Assembly (NCBI GenBank): GCA_025965975.1
Contig: JAOPVX010000449.1
Coordinates: 1 to 38,061 of the forward strand
Length of the DNA: 38,061 nt
Direction of reading: 5' to 3'
Source of the DNA: Mycobacterium sp.
GTDB taxonomy: Bacteria; Actinomycetota; Actinomycetes; Mycobacteriales; Mycobacteriaceae
The position numbers and the translations under genes are program-made. The number at the start of each line of letters is the position of its first letter. The first letter of the stretch is position 1. The notes under the pieces were generated by a model. It made no database searches. It worked only from the letters and a program-made list of their open reading frames with translations, and had not been told where the DNA came from. This document shows, piece by piece, positions 17,382-26,467 of this stretch.

Positions 17382-19614
17382 CGGTATCGGCGGTATCTGC
17401 GGTGTCCTCTTCGGCGACCAGGATCAGTGAGATCTTGCCGCGGTTGTCGATATCGGCGATCTCCACCCGCAGCTTGTCGCCCACATTGACCACGTCTTCG
17501 ACCTTGGCGATGCGCTTGCCCCTGCCGAGCTTGGAGATGTGCACCAGCCCGTCACGTCCGGGAAGCAACGACACGAATGCGCCGAAATCGGTTGTCTTGA
17601 CCACGGTTCCGAGGAACCGCTCACCGATTTTGGGCAGCTGCGGGTTGGCGATCGCGTTGATCTTGTCGATCGCGGCCTGCGCCGACTCGCCATTGGTCGC
17701 ACCGACGAATACCGTGCCGTCGTCCTCGATCGAGATGGACGCGCCGGTCTCCTCGGTGATCGAGTTGATCATCTTGCCCTTGGGCCCGATGACCTCGCCG
17801 ATCTTGTCGATGGGCACCTTGATGGTGGTGATCCGCGGCGCGTACGGGCTCATCTCGTCGGGTGCGTCGATGGCCTCGGCCATCACCTCGAGGATGGTCA
17901 GCCGGGCGTCCTTGGCCTGCGACAGCGCGCCGGCCAGCACCTGCGACGGGATGCCGTCGAGCTTGGTGTCCAGCTGCAGCGCGGTGACGAAGTCCTTCGT
18001 GCCTGCGACCTTGAAGTCCATGTCGCCGAACGCGTCCTCGGCGCCGAGGATGTCGGTAAGCGCAACGAACCGGCGCTCGGTGCCGCCGCCTTCAACTTCG
18101 ATGTCGTCGGACACCAGGCCCATCGCGATGCCGGCCACCGGCGCCTTCAGCGGCACACCGGCATTGAGCAGCGCCAGCGTCGACGCGCACACCGAGCCCA
18201 TCGAGGTGGAACCGTTGGAGCTCAACGCCTCCGACACCTGCCGGATCGCGTACGGGAATTCCTCGATGCTCGGCAGCACCGGGACCAGCGCGCGCTCCGC
18301 CAGCGCCCCGTGGCCGATCTCGCGGCGCTTGGGCGAGCCGACGCGGCCGGTTTCACCGGTCGAATACGGCGGGAAGTTGTAGTGGTGCATGTAGCGCTTG
18401 GACGTCTCGGGCCCCAGCGAATCGATCTGCTGGGCCATCTTGATCATGTCCAGCGTGGTGACACCAAGGATCTGGGTCTCGCCGCGCTCGAACAACGCGC
18501 TGCCATGCGCCCGCGGCACGACGGCCACCTCGGCGCTGAGCGCACGGATATCGGTGATCCCGCGGCCGTCGATCCGGAAGTGGTCGGTCAGGATGCGCTG
18601 GCGGACAAGCTTTTTGGTCAGCGACCGGAACGCTGCGCCGACCTCCTTCTCGCGGCCGGCGAACTGCTCGGCCAGCCGCTCGAGCACCTCGACCTTGATC
18701 TCGTCGGTGCGGTCGTTGCGCTCGTTCTTGCCTGCGATGGTCAGCGCCTTGGACAGCTCGTCGGTGGCCACCGAGGCCACCGAGTAGTAGACGTCCTCGC
18801 CGTATTCGGGGAATACGGGGTACTCCGCGGTCGGCTTGGCGGAGCGATCGGCCAATTCCTGCTGCGCATCGACCAGTGCGGCGATGAACGGTTTGGCGGC
18901 TTCAAGTCCCTCGGCGACGATGCTTTCGGTCGGCGCCCCGGCACCGCCGTCGATGAGTTCGACGACGTTATCGGTGGCCTCGGCCTCGACCATCATGATC
19001 GCTATGTCGTTTTGGCTGTCGTTCTGGGCCTTGCGACCGGCAACGACCATGTCGAAGACGGCCCGCTCCAGCTGTTCGACGGTCGGGAAGGCGACCCACT
19101 GGCCGTCGATGAGTGCGACACGCACGCCGCCGACGGGACCGTTGAACGGCAGCCCGGAGATCTGCGTGGACGCCGACGCTGCGTTGATGGCCAGCACGTC
19201 GTACAGGTCGTTGGGGTCCAGGCTCATGATCGTCACGACGACCTGGACCTCGTTACGCAGGCCCGAGATGAACGTCGGCCGCAACGGGCGATCGATGAGC
19301 CGGCAGGTCAGGATGGCGTCGGTGGACGGGCGTCCTTCCCGGCGGAAGAACGAGCCGGGGATGCGCCCGGCGGCGTACATGCGCTCCTCGACGTCGATCG
19401 TCAGCGGGAAGAAGTCGAAGTGGTCCTTCGGCGTCTTGCTGGCGGTCGTTGCGGAAAGCAGCATGGTTTCGTCGTCGAGATAGGCGACGACGGAACCGGC
19501 GGCCTGCTGTGCAAGCCGACCGGTCTCGAAGCGGATGGTGCGGGTGCCGAAGCTCCCGTTGTCGATGACGGCGGTGGATTCGAATACGCCGTCTTCAATT
19601 TCAACTACAGACAT
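17344..19614 (-). CDS. gpsI: Polynucleotide phosphorylase / guanosine pentaphosphate synthetase
   Basis: GpsI (PNPase) degrades RNA 3' to 5' by phosphorolysis and can add nucleotides; the actinobacterial name reflects pppGpp-related activity. The 756-residue chain has two RNase PH domains (the first around [32 protein letters not shown], the second around [14 protein letters not shown] and [11 protein letters not shown]). A KH domain with IGPKGKMI lies near 610, and an S1 domain ([26 protein letters not shown]) near 655-727. It ends in an acidic, Thr/Ala-rich tail. The gene follows rpsO, as is usual, but with a 444-bp gap containing a strong hairpin. Confidence 0.96.
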   Translation of the reverse strand: MSVVEIEDGVFESTAVIDNGSFGTRTIRFETGRLAQQAAGSVVAYLDDETMLLSATTASKTPKDHFDFFPLTIDVEERMYAAGRIPGSFFRREGRPSTDAILTCRLIDRPLRPTFISGLRNEVQVVVTIMSLDPNDLYDVLAINAASASTQISGLPFNGPVGGVRVALIDGQWVAFPTVEQLERAVFDMVVAGRKAQNDSQNDIAIMMVEAEATDNVVELIDGGAGAPTESIVAEGLEAAKPFIAALVDAQQELADRSAKPTAEYPVFPEYGEDVYYSVASVATDELSKALTIAGKNERNDRTDEIKVEVLERLAEQFAGREKEVGAAFRSLTKKLVRQRILTDHFRIDGRGITDIRALSAEVAVVPRAHGSALFERGETQILGVTTLDMIKMAQQIDSLGPETSKRYMHHYNFPPYSTGETGRVGSPKRREIGHGALAERALVPVLPSIEEFPYAIRQVSEALSSNGSTSMGSVCASTLALLNAGVPLKAPVAGIAMGLVSDDIEVEGGGTERRFVALTDILGAEDAFGDMDFKVAGTKDFVTALQLDTKLDGIPSQVLAGALSQAKDARLTILEVMAEAIDAPDEMSPYAPRITTIKVPIDKIGEVIGPKGKMINSITEETGASISIEDDGTVFVGATNGESAQAAIDKINAIANPQLPKIGERFLGTVVKTTDFGAFVSLLPGRDGLVHISKLGRGKRIAKVEDVVNVGDKLRVEIADIDNRGKISLILVAEEDTADTADTGATPVDAATASS

Positions 19615-20017
19615 GGGCGTCCGTATGGCCTCTCTGGATTTCCTTGTTCAGCTGTTTCGCGTCGTCACTGCGAACTCAGGATCAACCCGTGATGCGGCTA
19701 CGGCCATCGATCGAAGCGGCCGGGATTTAAGACCCGGCAGCCACTACCGAAGACCGCGCGATCAGGCGGGCCCTGACATGACGCGCGGGAGCGGTGCACG
19801 CGGTAATGCGCAAACCGCACCCAAGGTGTTCGCTCCAAAACGGCTGGCGAACACGGACATCTTACATCGCGGCAGCTACCAGACTCCTAATCCGGCCCCG
19901 CTGGGACACGTCCTCCACGCACACGGTGACGTCGCGTTCGGCGGCCGCGGACGTGCACCCCGACCCCCCGATCGACGACCGCCGCTGTGGCGACCGAGCG
20001 GGGTCGGCATGGCCTTT
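19615..20017 (-). other. rpsO-gpsI intergenic region / gpsI leader, no gene seen
   Basis: No convincing ORF is present. In M. tuberculosis this position holds lppU (Rv2784c), so that gene appears absent here. The region contains a stable nested hairpin (listed separately) and a smaller CCGGG/CCCGG stem near 19730. PNPase leaders are commonly processed for autoregulation, and an Actino-pnp RNA motif is known upstream of actinobacterial pnp genes. I cannot confirm that motif by eye. Confidence 0.45.
19754..19788 (-). ncRNA. Nested hairpin in the gpsI leader
   Basis: CCGCGCG (19754-19760) pairs with CGCGCGG (19782-19788), and inside it TCAGG (19762-19766) pairs with CCTGA (19772-19776). It lies about 140 nt upstream of the gpsI ATG. 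It could be an RNase III type processing site, part of a conserved pnp leader RNA, or the rpsO terminator. No U-run follows. Confidence 0.45.
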
Positions 20018-20070
20018 TGGTATCAGCGACGCAGGTGGTATCAGCGACGCAGGTGGTATCAGCGACGCAG
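20018..20070. repeat. 18-bp tandem repeat of the rpsO 3' end, 3 copies
   Basis: GGTATCAGCGACGCAGGT repeats at 20018, 20036 and 20054. On the coding strand the unit is CTG CGT CGC TGA TAC CAC: the last three rpsO codons, the stop and 6 nt. The first copy ends the gene and two exact copies follow it. Confidence 0.95.
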
Positions 20071-20328
20071 GCCAAGCCGGTCGATCAGGGAGCGGTAGCG
20101 CTCCACGTCGAGCTGGGCGACGTACTTGAGCAGCCGGCGCCGCCTGCCGACCAGCAGCAGCAGCCCGCGCCGCGAGTGGTGGTCGTGCTTGTGCAACTTC
20201 AAATGCTCGGTCAGATCGGCGATCCGCTTGGTCAGCAGCGCGACCTGGGCTTCCGGGGAGCCGGTGTCGGTGTCATGCAGGCCGTACTGGCCAAGAATGT
20301 CCTTCTTCTGTTCGGCGGTGAGCGCCAC
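20059..20328 (-). CDS. rpsO: 30S ribosomal protein S15
   Basis: S15 binds the central domain of 16S rRNA and helps form the small-subunit platform. The 89-residue protein has the full family signature: [47 protein letters not shown]. It ends LIDRLGLRR, and the final LRR-stop codons are the source of the 18-bp repeat. It lies between ribF and gpsI on the same strand; gaps of 111 bp before and 444 bp after suggest separate processing or promoters. Confidence 0.97.
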   Translation of the reverse strand: MALTAEQKKDILGQYGLHDTDTGSPEAQVALLTKRIADLTEHLKLHKHDHHSRRGLLLLVGRRRRLLKYVAQLDVERYRSLIDRLGLRR

Positions 20329-20439
20329 GAATTACTCCATATCCATCGGTCCGCGACAAAACGGTGCCTTCAAAAAAGGCCGACGCAGCCGCCGCGAACT
20401 GCAGCATACGTCGTGGTCGCCAGGCAGTTTATCTCATGG

Positions 20440-21414
20440 TCAGCCCGCGGACAGAATCGTGCGGGCGTGCTCGGTGTCGTCGCCCATCGTCGCCACCAGG
20501 TCCTCGACGTGGGTGAATTTCTCCTGGCCGCGGATGCGGGCGACGAAGTCCACCGCGACGTGCTGGCCGTACAGGTCGGCGGCGGTGTCGAGGACGAACG
20601 CCTCAACGGTGCGGGTGCGCCCGGAGAACGTCGGGTTGGTGCCCACCGACACCGCGGCCTGGTACCGCTCGCCGGGAATGACGGTGCCGGTGATCGGGCC
20701 GTGGCCAAGGACAGTGAACCAGGCCGCATACACGCCGTCGGCCGGGATCGCCGAGTACATCGGCGGCGCCACGTTGGCGGTCGGGAAGCCGAGCACGGTG
20801 CCGCGCCCGTCGCCCCGCACCACCACGCCCTCGACGCGGTGCGGACGGCCAAGCGCCTCGGCGGCCGCGACCACGTCGCCGGCGTCCACGCAGGACCGGA
20901 TGTAGGTCGACGAGAACGTGATGTCCTCGTTCTGGTGGTGCTCACTGACCAGCGACATGCCCTGCACCGCAAAGCCGAACCGGTCGCCGGCCTTGCGCAG
21001 TGCGTCGACGTTGCCCGCGGCCTTCTTCCCGAAGGTGAAGTTCTCCCCCACCACCACTTCGACGACGTGCAGGTGTTCGACGAGCAGCTCATGGATGTAC
21101 CGGTCGGGGGTGAGCTTCATGAAGTCGGTGGTGAACGGCATCACCAGGAACACGTCGATGCCCAATTCCTCCACGAGCTCGGCGCGGCGGGTCAACGTGG
21201 TCAGCTGCGCTGGATGGCTGCCGGGGAAAACGACCTCCATCGGGTGCGGGTCGAATGTCATCAGCACCGCAGGCACGCCGCGAGACCTGCCCGCCTTGAC
21301 GGCGTGGCTGATCAGCTCCTGGTGCCCCCGATGCACACCGTCAAAGACGCCGATCGTAACGACGCATCGGCCCCAGTCCGTCGGGATATCGTCCTGCCCC
21401 CGCCAGCGCTGCAC
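20440..21414 (-). CDS. ribF: Bifunctional riboflavin kinase / FAD synthetase
   Basis: RibF phosphorylates riboflavin to FMN and adenylylates FMN to FAD. The N-terminal nucleotidyltransferase domain has TIGVFDGVHRGHQEL (20-34), and FSSTYIRSCVDAGDV marks its end near residue 180. The C-terminal kinase domain begins at GRPHRVEGVVVRGDGRGTVLGFPTANV with the flavokinase PTAN motif. The GTG start gives 324 residues and the N-terminus MQRWRGQDDIP seen in other mycobacteria. It is divergent from the SirR/MntR-like gene with an 81-bp gap. FAD supply links it loosely to the flavoenzymes ThyX and the flavodoxin-like protein. Confidence 0.95.
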   Translation of the reverse strand: MQRWRGQDDIPTDWGRCVVTIGVFDGVHRGHQELISHAVKAGRSRGVPAVLMTFDPHPMEVVFPGSHPAQLTTLTRRAELVEELGIDVFLVMPFTTDFMKLTPDRYIHELLVEHLHVVEVVVGENFTFGKKAAGNVDALRKAGDRFGFAVQGMSLVSEHHQNEDITFSSTYIRSCVDAGDVVAAAEALGRPHRVEGVVVRGDGRGTVLGFPTANVAPPMYSAIPADGVYAAWFTVLGHGPITGTVIPGERYQAAVSVGTNPTFSGRTRTVEAFVLDTAADLYGQHVAVDFVARIRGQEKFTHVEDLVATMGDDTEHARTILSAG

Positions 21415-21479
21415 AGCAGCAAGCCTACGGCGCAGGGTGTCGCGCGGCTTCGCTAGATCCCCAGATGAGGTGACGATTG

Positions 21480-21494
21480 CCTAAACTTTCTAGG
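21480..21494 (+). promoter_or_regulatory. sirR promoter with CCTA..TAGG symmetry
   Basis: CCTAAACTTTCTAGG has CCTA/TAGG ends. TAAACT inside it (21482-21487) is a TANNNT hexamer 8 nt before the GTG at 21496. It looks like a leaderless promoter, and the symmetry could be an autoregulatory metalloregulator site. The match to known IdeR/MntR boxes is weak. Confidence 0.4.
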
Positions 21495-21495
21495 T

Positions 21496-22197
21496 GTGAG
21501 TCCCGACGGCAACCATCGCGACCTGACCACGGTTGCCCAGGACTACCTGAAAGTCATCTGGACCGCCCAGGAGTGGTCGCTGGAGAAGGTCAGCACCAAG
21601 ATGCTCGCCGAGCGCATCGGCGTTTCGGCCAGCACCGCGTCGGAGTCCATCCGCAAGCTCGCCGACCAGGGGCTCGTCGATCACGAGAGATACGGCGCCG
21701 TGACGCTGACCGAGGCTGGCCGCAACGCCGCGCTGGCGATGGTGCGCCGGCACCGGCTGATGGAGACGTTCCTCGTTCGCGAGCTGGGCTACAGCTGGGA
21801 CGAGGTGCACGACGAGGCCGAGGTGCTCGAGCACGCGGTGTCCGATCGGATGCTCGACCGTATCGACGCCAAGCTGGGGTTTCCCACCCGCGACCCGCAC
21901 GGCGATCCGATCCCCGCCGCCGACGGGCAGGTGCCGACACCGCCTGCGCGTCAGTTGTCGGTCTGCCAGAACGGTGACGCGGGCACAGTGGCGCGCATCT
22001 CCGATGCCGACCCGGAGATGCTGCGGTATTTCGACAGCGTGGGCATCAGCCTGGATTCCCGGCTGCGGGTGCTGGCTCGCCGCGACTTCGCCGGGATGAT
22101 CTCGGTGGCGATCGAAGAGCCCGACGGCGCCGGCGGACCTGCCAACACAGTGGATCTGGGAAGCCCTGCGGCAGAGGCGATTTGGGTCGTCGGCTAG
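21496..22197 (+). CDS. sirR: DtxR/MntR-family metal-dependent regulator SirR
   Basis: The 233-residue protein is a DtxR-family repressor. It has a winged helix (TTVAQDYLKVIWTAQEWSLEKVSTKMLAERIGVSASTASESIRKLADQGLV near 9-60). The metal-binding and dimerisation helices follow, with RRHRLMETFLVRELGYSWDEVHDEAEVLEHAVSD containing the expected Glu/His ligands, and then a C-terminal SH3-like FeoA domain. It corresponds to Rv2788 (SirR) next to ribF. The ligand is probably Mn or Fe, which the sequence alone does not settle. The GTG at 21496 is preceded by a suitable -10. Immediately after its stop lies the broken aldo-keto reductase. Confidence 0.9.
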   Translation: MSPDGNHRDLTTVAQDYLKVIWTAQEWSLEKVSTKMLAERIGVSASTASESIRKLADQGLVDHERYGAVTLTEAGRNAALAMVRRHRLMETFLVRELGYSWDEVHDEAEVLEHAVSDRMLDRIDAKLGFPTRDPHGDPIPAADGQVPTPPARQLSVCQNGDAGTVARISDADPEMLRYFDSVGISLDSRLRVLARRDFAGMISVAIEEPDGAGGPANTVDLGSPAAEAIWVVG

Positions 22198-22745
22198 CTC
22201 GAGCAGCTCGGTCTCGATCGCATCCCGGTGGTGAACCTCCGGCGCCTCGATCTCGGGCCGCCGAGGGCGATCAGATCGTCGGCCTCGACGACCAGCTGGC
22301 CGAGATGATCGCCATGCGCGACGAGGGCAAGATCGGCGCGATCGGCATCAGCGCCGTCAGGGCCGACGTTCTCAAGCGGGCACTTCCCGCCGACATCGTC
22401 TGCGTGCAGAACGCCTACAGCCTTCTCGACCGCTCGCAGGAGGCGACACTCGAACTCTGCGAGCAACGGGGCATCGCGTGGGTTCCGTTCTTTCCGCTCG
22501 GATCGGCGTTCGCGGGCGTCCCAAGTGTCGCCGACGACCCGGTGGTCCGCGAGGTCGCCGACGGCATCGGCGTCACGCCCGCGCAGATCGGGTTGGCGTG
22601 GCTGTTGGCCCACTCGCCGAAGGCCTTGCTCATTGCGGGCACGCGCTCGATTGCCCACCTGGAGCAGAACGTGGCCGCAGGTGAAATCACACTTGCGACG
22701 GACGCGCTCGCACGCCTCGACGCTGTCGGCGGCCCGCGGGCGGTC
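22198..22745 (+). pseudogene. Aldo/keto reductase remnant (5'-truncated and frameshifted)
   Basis: Right after the sirR stop the sequence reads LEQLGLDRIPVVNLRRLDLGP in one frame. It shifts near 22260 into EGDQIVGLDDQLAEMIAMRDEGKIGAIGISAV and continues through NAYSLLDRSQEATLELCEQRGIAWVPFFPLGSAFAG to EQNVAAGEITLATDALARLDAVGG. These are the second half of an aldo/keto reductase. The N-terminal part with the catalytic Asp, Tyr and Lys is missing, and at least one frameshift is present, so it is not functional. Its 3' end underlies the C-terminus of the convergent MFS gene. This suggests a deletion joined sirR to a fragment of a longer ancestral gene. Confidence 0.85.
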
Positions 22746-24420
22746 CTTCCGTCGCGCGACCGCGGGCAAGCGAGGCGATACCGGCCACGGCCGCCAAGGC
22801 GATCGAGACAAGGAATACGACCGTCAGGCCGTGATGGAAAGGCAGGGAGATGAGATGCGGGAAGAATTCGCGGCCGGTGATCGTGGCCAGATTCTCTGGA
22901 GGAAGATGCCCAAGCACACCGGTCGAGGCGAGCAGGTGCTCAAGTGGATTGACACCGAGGACCGCCGCGAACAGCGTCGACACCGGCGGCAACACCGCGA
23001 CCTGCTGCGCGACGGCGTGCGGCACACCCTGATCCTGCAGTCCACTCGTGAGCGCGGTGGGCAGACTGTGGGCGAGGCCGACAACCATCAGCGAGAAGAA
23101 CACCCCGATCGACAGCGCCGTGCCGCTGTTCTGGAATGTCGCGCGCATGCCAGACACCACACCGCGTTCACTGGGCAGCACGCTGCCCATGATCGCGGAG
23201 GTGTTCGGGGCGGCGAACATGCCGCTGCCAATTCCGTTGAGCGCGATCAACATTGCGAATGCCCAGTACGGGAAATCGATCGGAAGCAGCAGCAGACCGA
23301 CGAAACTCAGCCCGAATGCCAGCATGCCGGCCGACGCGATGCCGCGCGCGCCGAACCGGTCCGACATCGCTCCCGCCGCCGGGCCTGCGACAAGGAAACC
23401 GGCCGTCAACGGCAGCATGAAGATACCCGCCCACAGCGGGGTGTCGGCGTAGTCGTAGCCGTGCAGCGGCAGCCAGATGCCCTGTAGCCAGATGATCAGG
23501 ATGAACTGCAGGCCGCCTTGCGCAAGGGCCGCCGCCAGTGTCGCCGTGTTGCCGGCGCTGAATGCCCGGATCTTGAACAGGCTCAGTCGGATCATCGGTT
23601 CCGCGACACGGGATTCGATCACGACAAATGCGATCAGCACAACGATCCCGACCGCCAGCGTCGCCGCCACGATGGGGCTCTGCCAGCCGGTCGGGCGGCC
23701 GCCGTGGGGTTGTATGCCGCTGGTGATCGCGATCAGGACCGCCGAAAGGCCGACCGCGAACGTGATGTTGCCCCACCAGTCGATGCGGCCGCGGTGCCGC
23801 TCGCCGTTGTCGCGCAGGCGCCGGTACGCCCAGATGGTGCCGAACACACCGACTGGCACGTTCACCCAGAACACCGCCCGCCAGTCCCACGCGGCCAGCA
23901 ATCCCCCGGCCACCAGACCGATGAACTGCCCGGCCAGCGCGGCGACCTGGTTGAAGCCGAGCGCGAAGCCCCGCCGGTCCTGCGGGAACGCGTCGGTGAG
24001 AATCGCAGCCGAGTTCGCCGTGAGCATCGATCCCCCGACGGCTTGAAGCAGGCGCCAGCCGATGAGCCACTGCGCGGCCGCCGCACCGCCGAAGGGGTCG
24101 AACGACAACAGAATCGACGCGACCGTGAAGACGCTGAACCCGAAGTTGTAGACGCGGACGCGACCGTACATGTCGCCGAGGCGGCCGAGCGTGACCACCA
24201 GCACCGACTGCACCAACCGGTAGCCCATGATCATCCATAGGAGGTAGCTGATGTTGGCGGGCGCCAACGGGTCAAGGTGGATTCCCCGGAAAATCGCAGG
24301 CAGCGAGATGATCACGATGGACCCGTCGAGCGCGGACATGAAGACCGCGGCGGTGGTATTGGTAAGGACAACCCAGCGGTAGTTGTCGCGGGTGTCCGTC
24401 TCCAGCTGCTCGGTAGCCAT
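22687..24420 (-). CDS. MFS drug-efflux transporter, DHA2 (EmrB/QacA-like) family
   Basis: This is a 577-residue proton-coupled exporter with about 14 hydrophobic helices. It starts RWVVLTNTTAAVFMSALDGSIVIISLPAI (helix 1 with the DHA2-type Asp) and carries the inter-helix motif GRLGDMYGRVRVYN (motif A). The central part IDWWGNITFAVGLSAVLIAI separates the two halves. The ATG directly follows the stop of the marR-type gene with no gap, so expression is almost certainly controlled by that regulator. The last ~20 residues (ATEGPPAGRRQRRGVRARPSQV) are basic and read over the aldo-keto reductase remnant. The original C-terminus may therefore have been replaced. The substrate is unknown. Confidence 0.9.
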   Translation of the reverse strand: MATEQLETDTRDNYRWVVLTNTTAAVFMSALDGSIVIISLPAIFRGIHLDPLAPANISYLLWMIMGYRLVQSVLVVTLGRLGDMYGRVRVYNFGFSVFTVASILLSFDPFGGAAAAQWLIGWRLLQAVGGSMLTANSAAILTDAFPQDRRGFALGFNQVAALAGQFIGLVAGGLLAAWDWRAVFWVNVPVGVFGTIWAYRRLRDNGERHRGRIDWWGNITFAVGLSAVLIAITSGIQPHGGRPTGWQSPIVAATLAVGIVVLIAFVVIESRVAEPMIRLSLFKIRAFSAGNTATLAAALAQGGLQFILIIWLQGIWLPLHGYDYADTPLWAGIFMLPLTAGFLVAGPAAGAMSDRFGARGIASAGMLAFGLSFVGLLLLPIDFPYWAFAMLIALNGIGSGMFAAPNTSAIMGSVLPSERGVVSGMRATFQNSGTALSIGVFFSLMVVGLAHSLPTALTSGLQDQGVPHAVAQQVAVLPPVSTLFAAVLGVNPLEHLLASTGVLGHLPPENLATITGREFFPHLISLPFHHGLTVVFLVSIALAAVAGIASLARGRATEGPPAGRRQRRGVRARPSQV

Positions 24421-24855
24421 CTACAGGTGGTAAGCCAGTCGTTCGATCAGGGGCGCGGCAACGGTGAGTTGTGCGAGCTCGGATTCGGTGAAGCCCGCAA
24501 GGCCCTGCGCAAGCTGTTCCACGCGGGCGTTGCGCCGTCGATTGAGTTCGCGCCTGCCTATGACGCTGATGGACAACAGTATTCGCCGACCGTCATTGGG
24601 ATCGGGCTGACGCTTGACGAAGCCCCGAGCCTCGAGTTCGCTAAGCGTGGCCCCCATCGACTGCGGGCTGATCTGCTCCTGGCGGGCCAGGTCGGCCGAG
24701 GCGGCGGGGCCAGTGCGGTCAAGGCGGCCAAGGGCCGCCGTTTGAGGAAACGTCAGCGAATCGGCGACGGGCACCTGACGCAGCCGCCGACGCAGCAGAC
24801 CCATGCACAACAGCAGCGCCCTTGCCACGTCTTCGCTCTGTCGGTCCACCGCCAT
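24421..24855 (-). CDS. MarR-family transcriptional regulator
   Basis: The 144-residue protein has the MarR winged helix: LTFPQTAALGRLDRTGPAASADLARQEQISPQSMGATLSELEARGFVKRQPDPNDGRRILLSISV, with the DPNDGRR wing. It is flanked by dimerisation helices. Its stop abuts the MFS exporter ATG, so it is the likely repressor of its own operon. The ATG at 24855 is favoured because TAGCCT lies 7 nt upstream; a second ATG at 24861 is only 1 nt from that hexamer. Two TGATCA sites lie directly upstream. The inducer is unknown. Confidence 0.9.
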   Translation of the reverse strand: MAVDRQSEDVARALLLCMGLLRRRLRQVPVADSLTFPQTAALGRLDRTGPAASADLARQEQISPQSMGATLSELEARGFVKRQPDPNDGRRILLSISVIGRRELNRRRNARVEQLAQGLAGFTESELAQLTVAAPLIERLAYHL

Positions 24856-24862
24856 ATTCATC

Positions 24863-24891
24863 AGGCTAGACTGATCAGTATCGGCTGATCA
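24863..24891 (-). promoter_or_regulatory. marR-MFS promoter with paired CTGATCA operator sites
   Basis: CTGATCA occurs at 24871-24877 and 24885-24891, 14 bp apart, each holding the palindrome TGATCA. They sit just upstream of the -10 TAGCCT (24868-24863, reverse strand). This is the usual place for MarR autorepression; the assignment is inference. Confidence 0.5.
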
Positions 24892-24905
24892 ACCGAACCT
24901 GGGGT

Positions 24906-25790
24906 TTAGGTGAGCGTGGCGGGACGCAGCACCACGACGGACTTCGTCCGACTCGCACCGTCTGTCAGCAGAGCGATTACCTGACCGTCGGGGCCCGTCG
25001 CCGCGTAAACCCCCTCGATCCCAGCGGGTTTCAGCGATCTGCCGTGCCGGGTGTCGGTTGCTTCCTCGTCGGACAGCTCGTGCCGGGGAAACGATTGCAG
25101 GCAGGCCTCATCCAGTGAATAGCTCAGCCGAGGTCGCTCGGCGAGATCGTCGAGGGTGCGGGCCTGATCAAGCCCGAACCGGCCGACGCGGGTGCGCCGC
25201 AGCGCGGTCAGATGTCCACCGACGCCGAGGGCCGCGCCGACGTCGCGGGCCAGCGCACGAATGTAGGTGCCACTCGAGCAGTCGACCTCGACGTCCAGAT
25301 CGACGAGCGCGTCGTCTCCCCGGACGGCCACCACGTCGAACCGGTCGATCCGCACGTTGCGCGGCGGTAATTCGACCGCATGGCCTTCTCGCACCAACCG
25401 GTAGGCCCGTTTACCGTCGACCTTGATGGCGCTGACCGCCGAGGGCACCTGGGCGATCTCGCCGCGCAGCGCGGCAACGGCCGCACCGATCTGGGCGCCG
25501 GTGACGCCGTCGGCCGAAACAGTTTGCAGAACTTCGCCTTCGGCGTCCTCGGTCGATGTGGTCTGGCCCAGCCGAATGGTCGCCGCGTAGGACTTGTCGG
25601 CCGCGGTCAGTAAGCCGAGGATCTTGGTGGCCCGGTCGATCCCGACGACCAGCACGCCGGTGGCCATCGGGTCGAGCGTGCCCGCGTGGCCCACCTTTCG
25701 GGTGCCGAAGATGCGCCGGCAGCGGCCCACCACGTCATGGCTGGTCACGCCGGCGGGCTTGTCGACGACGACAAGGCCGGCGTCGGTCAT
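24906..25790 (-). CDS. truB: tRNA pseudouridine(55) synthase
   Basis: TruB makes the universal pseudouridine 55 in the tRNA T-loop. The protein begins [16 protein letters not shown] and has the catalytic Asp40 in [47 protein letters not shown] and a C-terminal PUA-like region follow. The ATG at 25790 gives 294 residues and overlaps the pptT stop in an ATGA. The upstream open frame is rejected because it runs through pptT. The pptH-pptT-truB order matches Rv2795c-Rv2793c. Confidence 0.95.
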   Translation of the reverse strand: MTDAGLVVVDKPAGVTSHDVVGRCRRIFGTRKVGHAGTLDPMATGVLVVGIDRATKILGLLTAADKSYAATIRLGQTTSTEDAEGEVLQTVSADGVTGAQIGAAVAALRGEIAQVPSAVSAIKVDGKRAYRLVREGHAVELPPRNVRIDRFDVVAVRGDDALVDLDVEVDCSSGTYIRALARDVGAALGVGGHLTALRRTRVGRFGLDQARTLDDLAERPRLSYSLDEACLQSFPRHELSDEEATDTRHGRSLKPAGIEGVYAATGPDGQVIALLTDGASRTKSVVVLRPATLT

Positions 25791-26467
25791 AACACGATCG
25801 CGGTCAGCGCAAGACCATCGCGAACCGACCAGCGTCCCGACAATGTCTCCAGCGGCGGGCCCGACTCGGCGCCCGGATCGATGAGGATCCGCGATTCGAA
25901 GCCACCCGCGGCGCCACTGTCGTCGACGTCGAACGTGATGTGGGCATCTTCGAAGCCGAGCCAGCGGTGCGTCAGCGGAAACCACGCCTTGTACGTCGCC
26001 TCCTTGGCGCAGAACAGGATTCGGTCCCAGTGCAGGCCGCCGGGCATCGCCACCAGTTCGGCACGCTCCTTCGCCAGGCTGATCGCGTCGAGCACACCCT
26101 TGGGCAGCACGTCATGCGGTTCGGCGTCGATGCCGACCGAGCGCACCTCGCCGCGCCGGCCGACGGCCGCGCCGCGGTAGCCCGTGCAATGGGTGAGGCT
26201 GCCAACGACGCCATCGGGCCAGCACGGTTCGCCCTTGTCCCCCTTGAGGATCGGCGCCGGTGGCACGCCCAGTTCGCCCAGTGCCTGACGTGCGCAGTAC
26301 CGCACGGTGATGAATTCGTTGCGCCGCTTGGCCACCGACTTCGCGATCAGTGCTTCCTCTTCCGGCAGCGGTGCCAGTTCCGGTGGATCGTCATACATTT
26401 CGGCGGCCGCCAGGCCGGGCAGCACACCGGGCAGCACGCCGGACAGCAGCGTCGCGACGATCGTCAT
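25787..26467 (-). CDS. pptT: 4'-phosphopantetheinyl transferase PptT
   Basis: PptT transfers phosphopantetheine from CoA to carrier proteins of mycolate, siderophore and polyketide synthesis and is essential in M. tuberculosis. The 226-residue protein has AKRRNEF near 46-52, the Mg-binding VGIDAEPH (Asp114, Glu116) and [14 protein letters not shown] with Glu156 and Lys160. It ends LALTAIVL as in the M. tuberculosis protein. The ATG shares its A with the pptH stop (TGATG). The N-terminus contains a perfect 12-bp duplication giving VLPGVLPG (26415-26438), in frame and harmless to the catalytic core. The stop overlaps truB. Confidence 0.95.
   Translation of the reverse strand: MTIVATLLSGVLPGVLPGLAAAEMYDDPPELAPLPEEEALIAKSVAKRRNEFITVRYCARQALGELGVPPAPILKGDKGEPCWPDGVVGSLTHCTGYRGAAVGRRGEVRSVGIDAEPHDVLPKGVLDAISLAKERAELVAMPGGLHWDRILFCAKEATYKAWFPLTHRWLGFEDAHITFDVDDSGAAGGFESRILIDPGAESGPPLETLSGRWSVRDGLALTAIVL

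Noticed and set aside
17539-19692. 717-residue plus-strand ORF
   Set aside because: It is antisense to gpsI, His/Arg/Gly/Asp rich, with no domain; a high-GC shadow frame.
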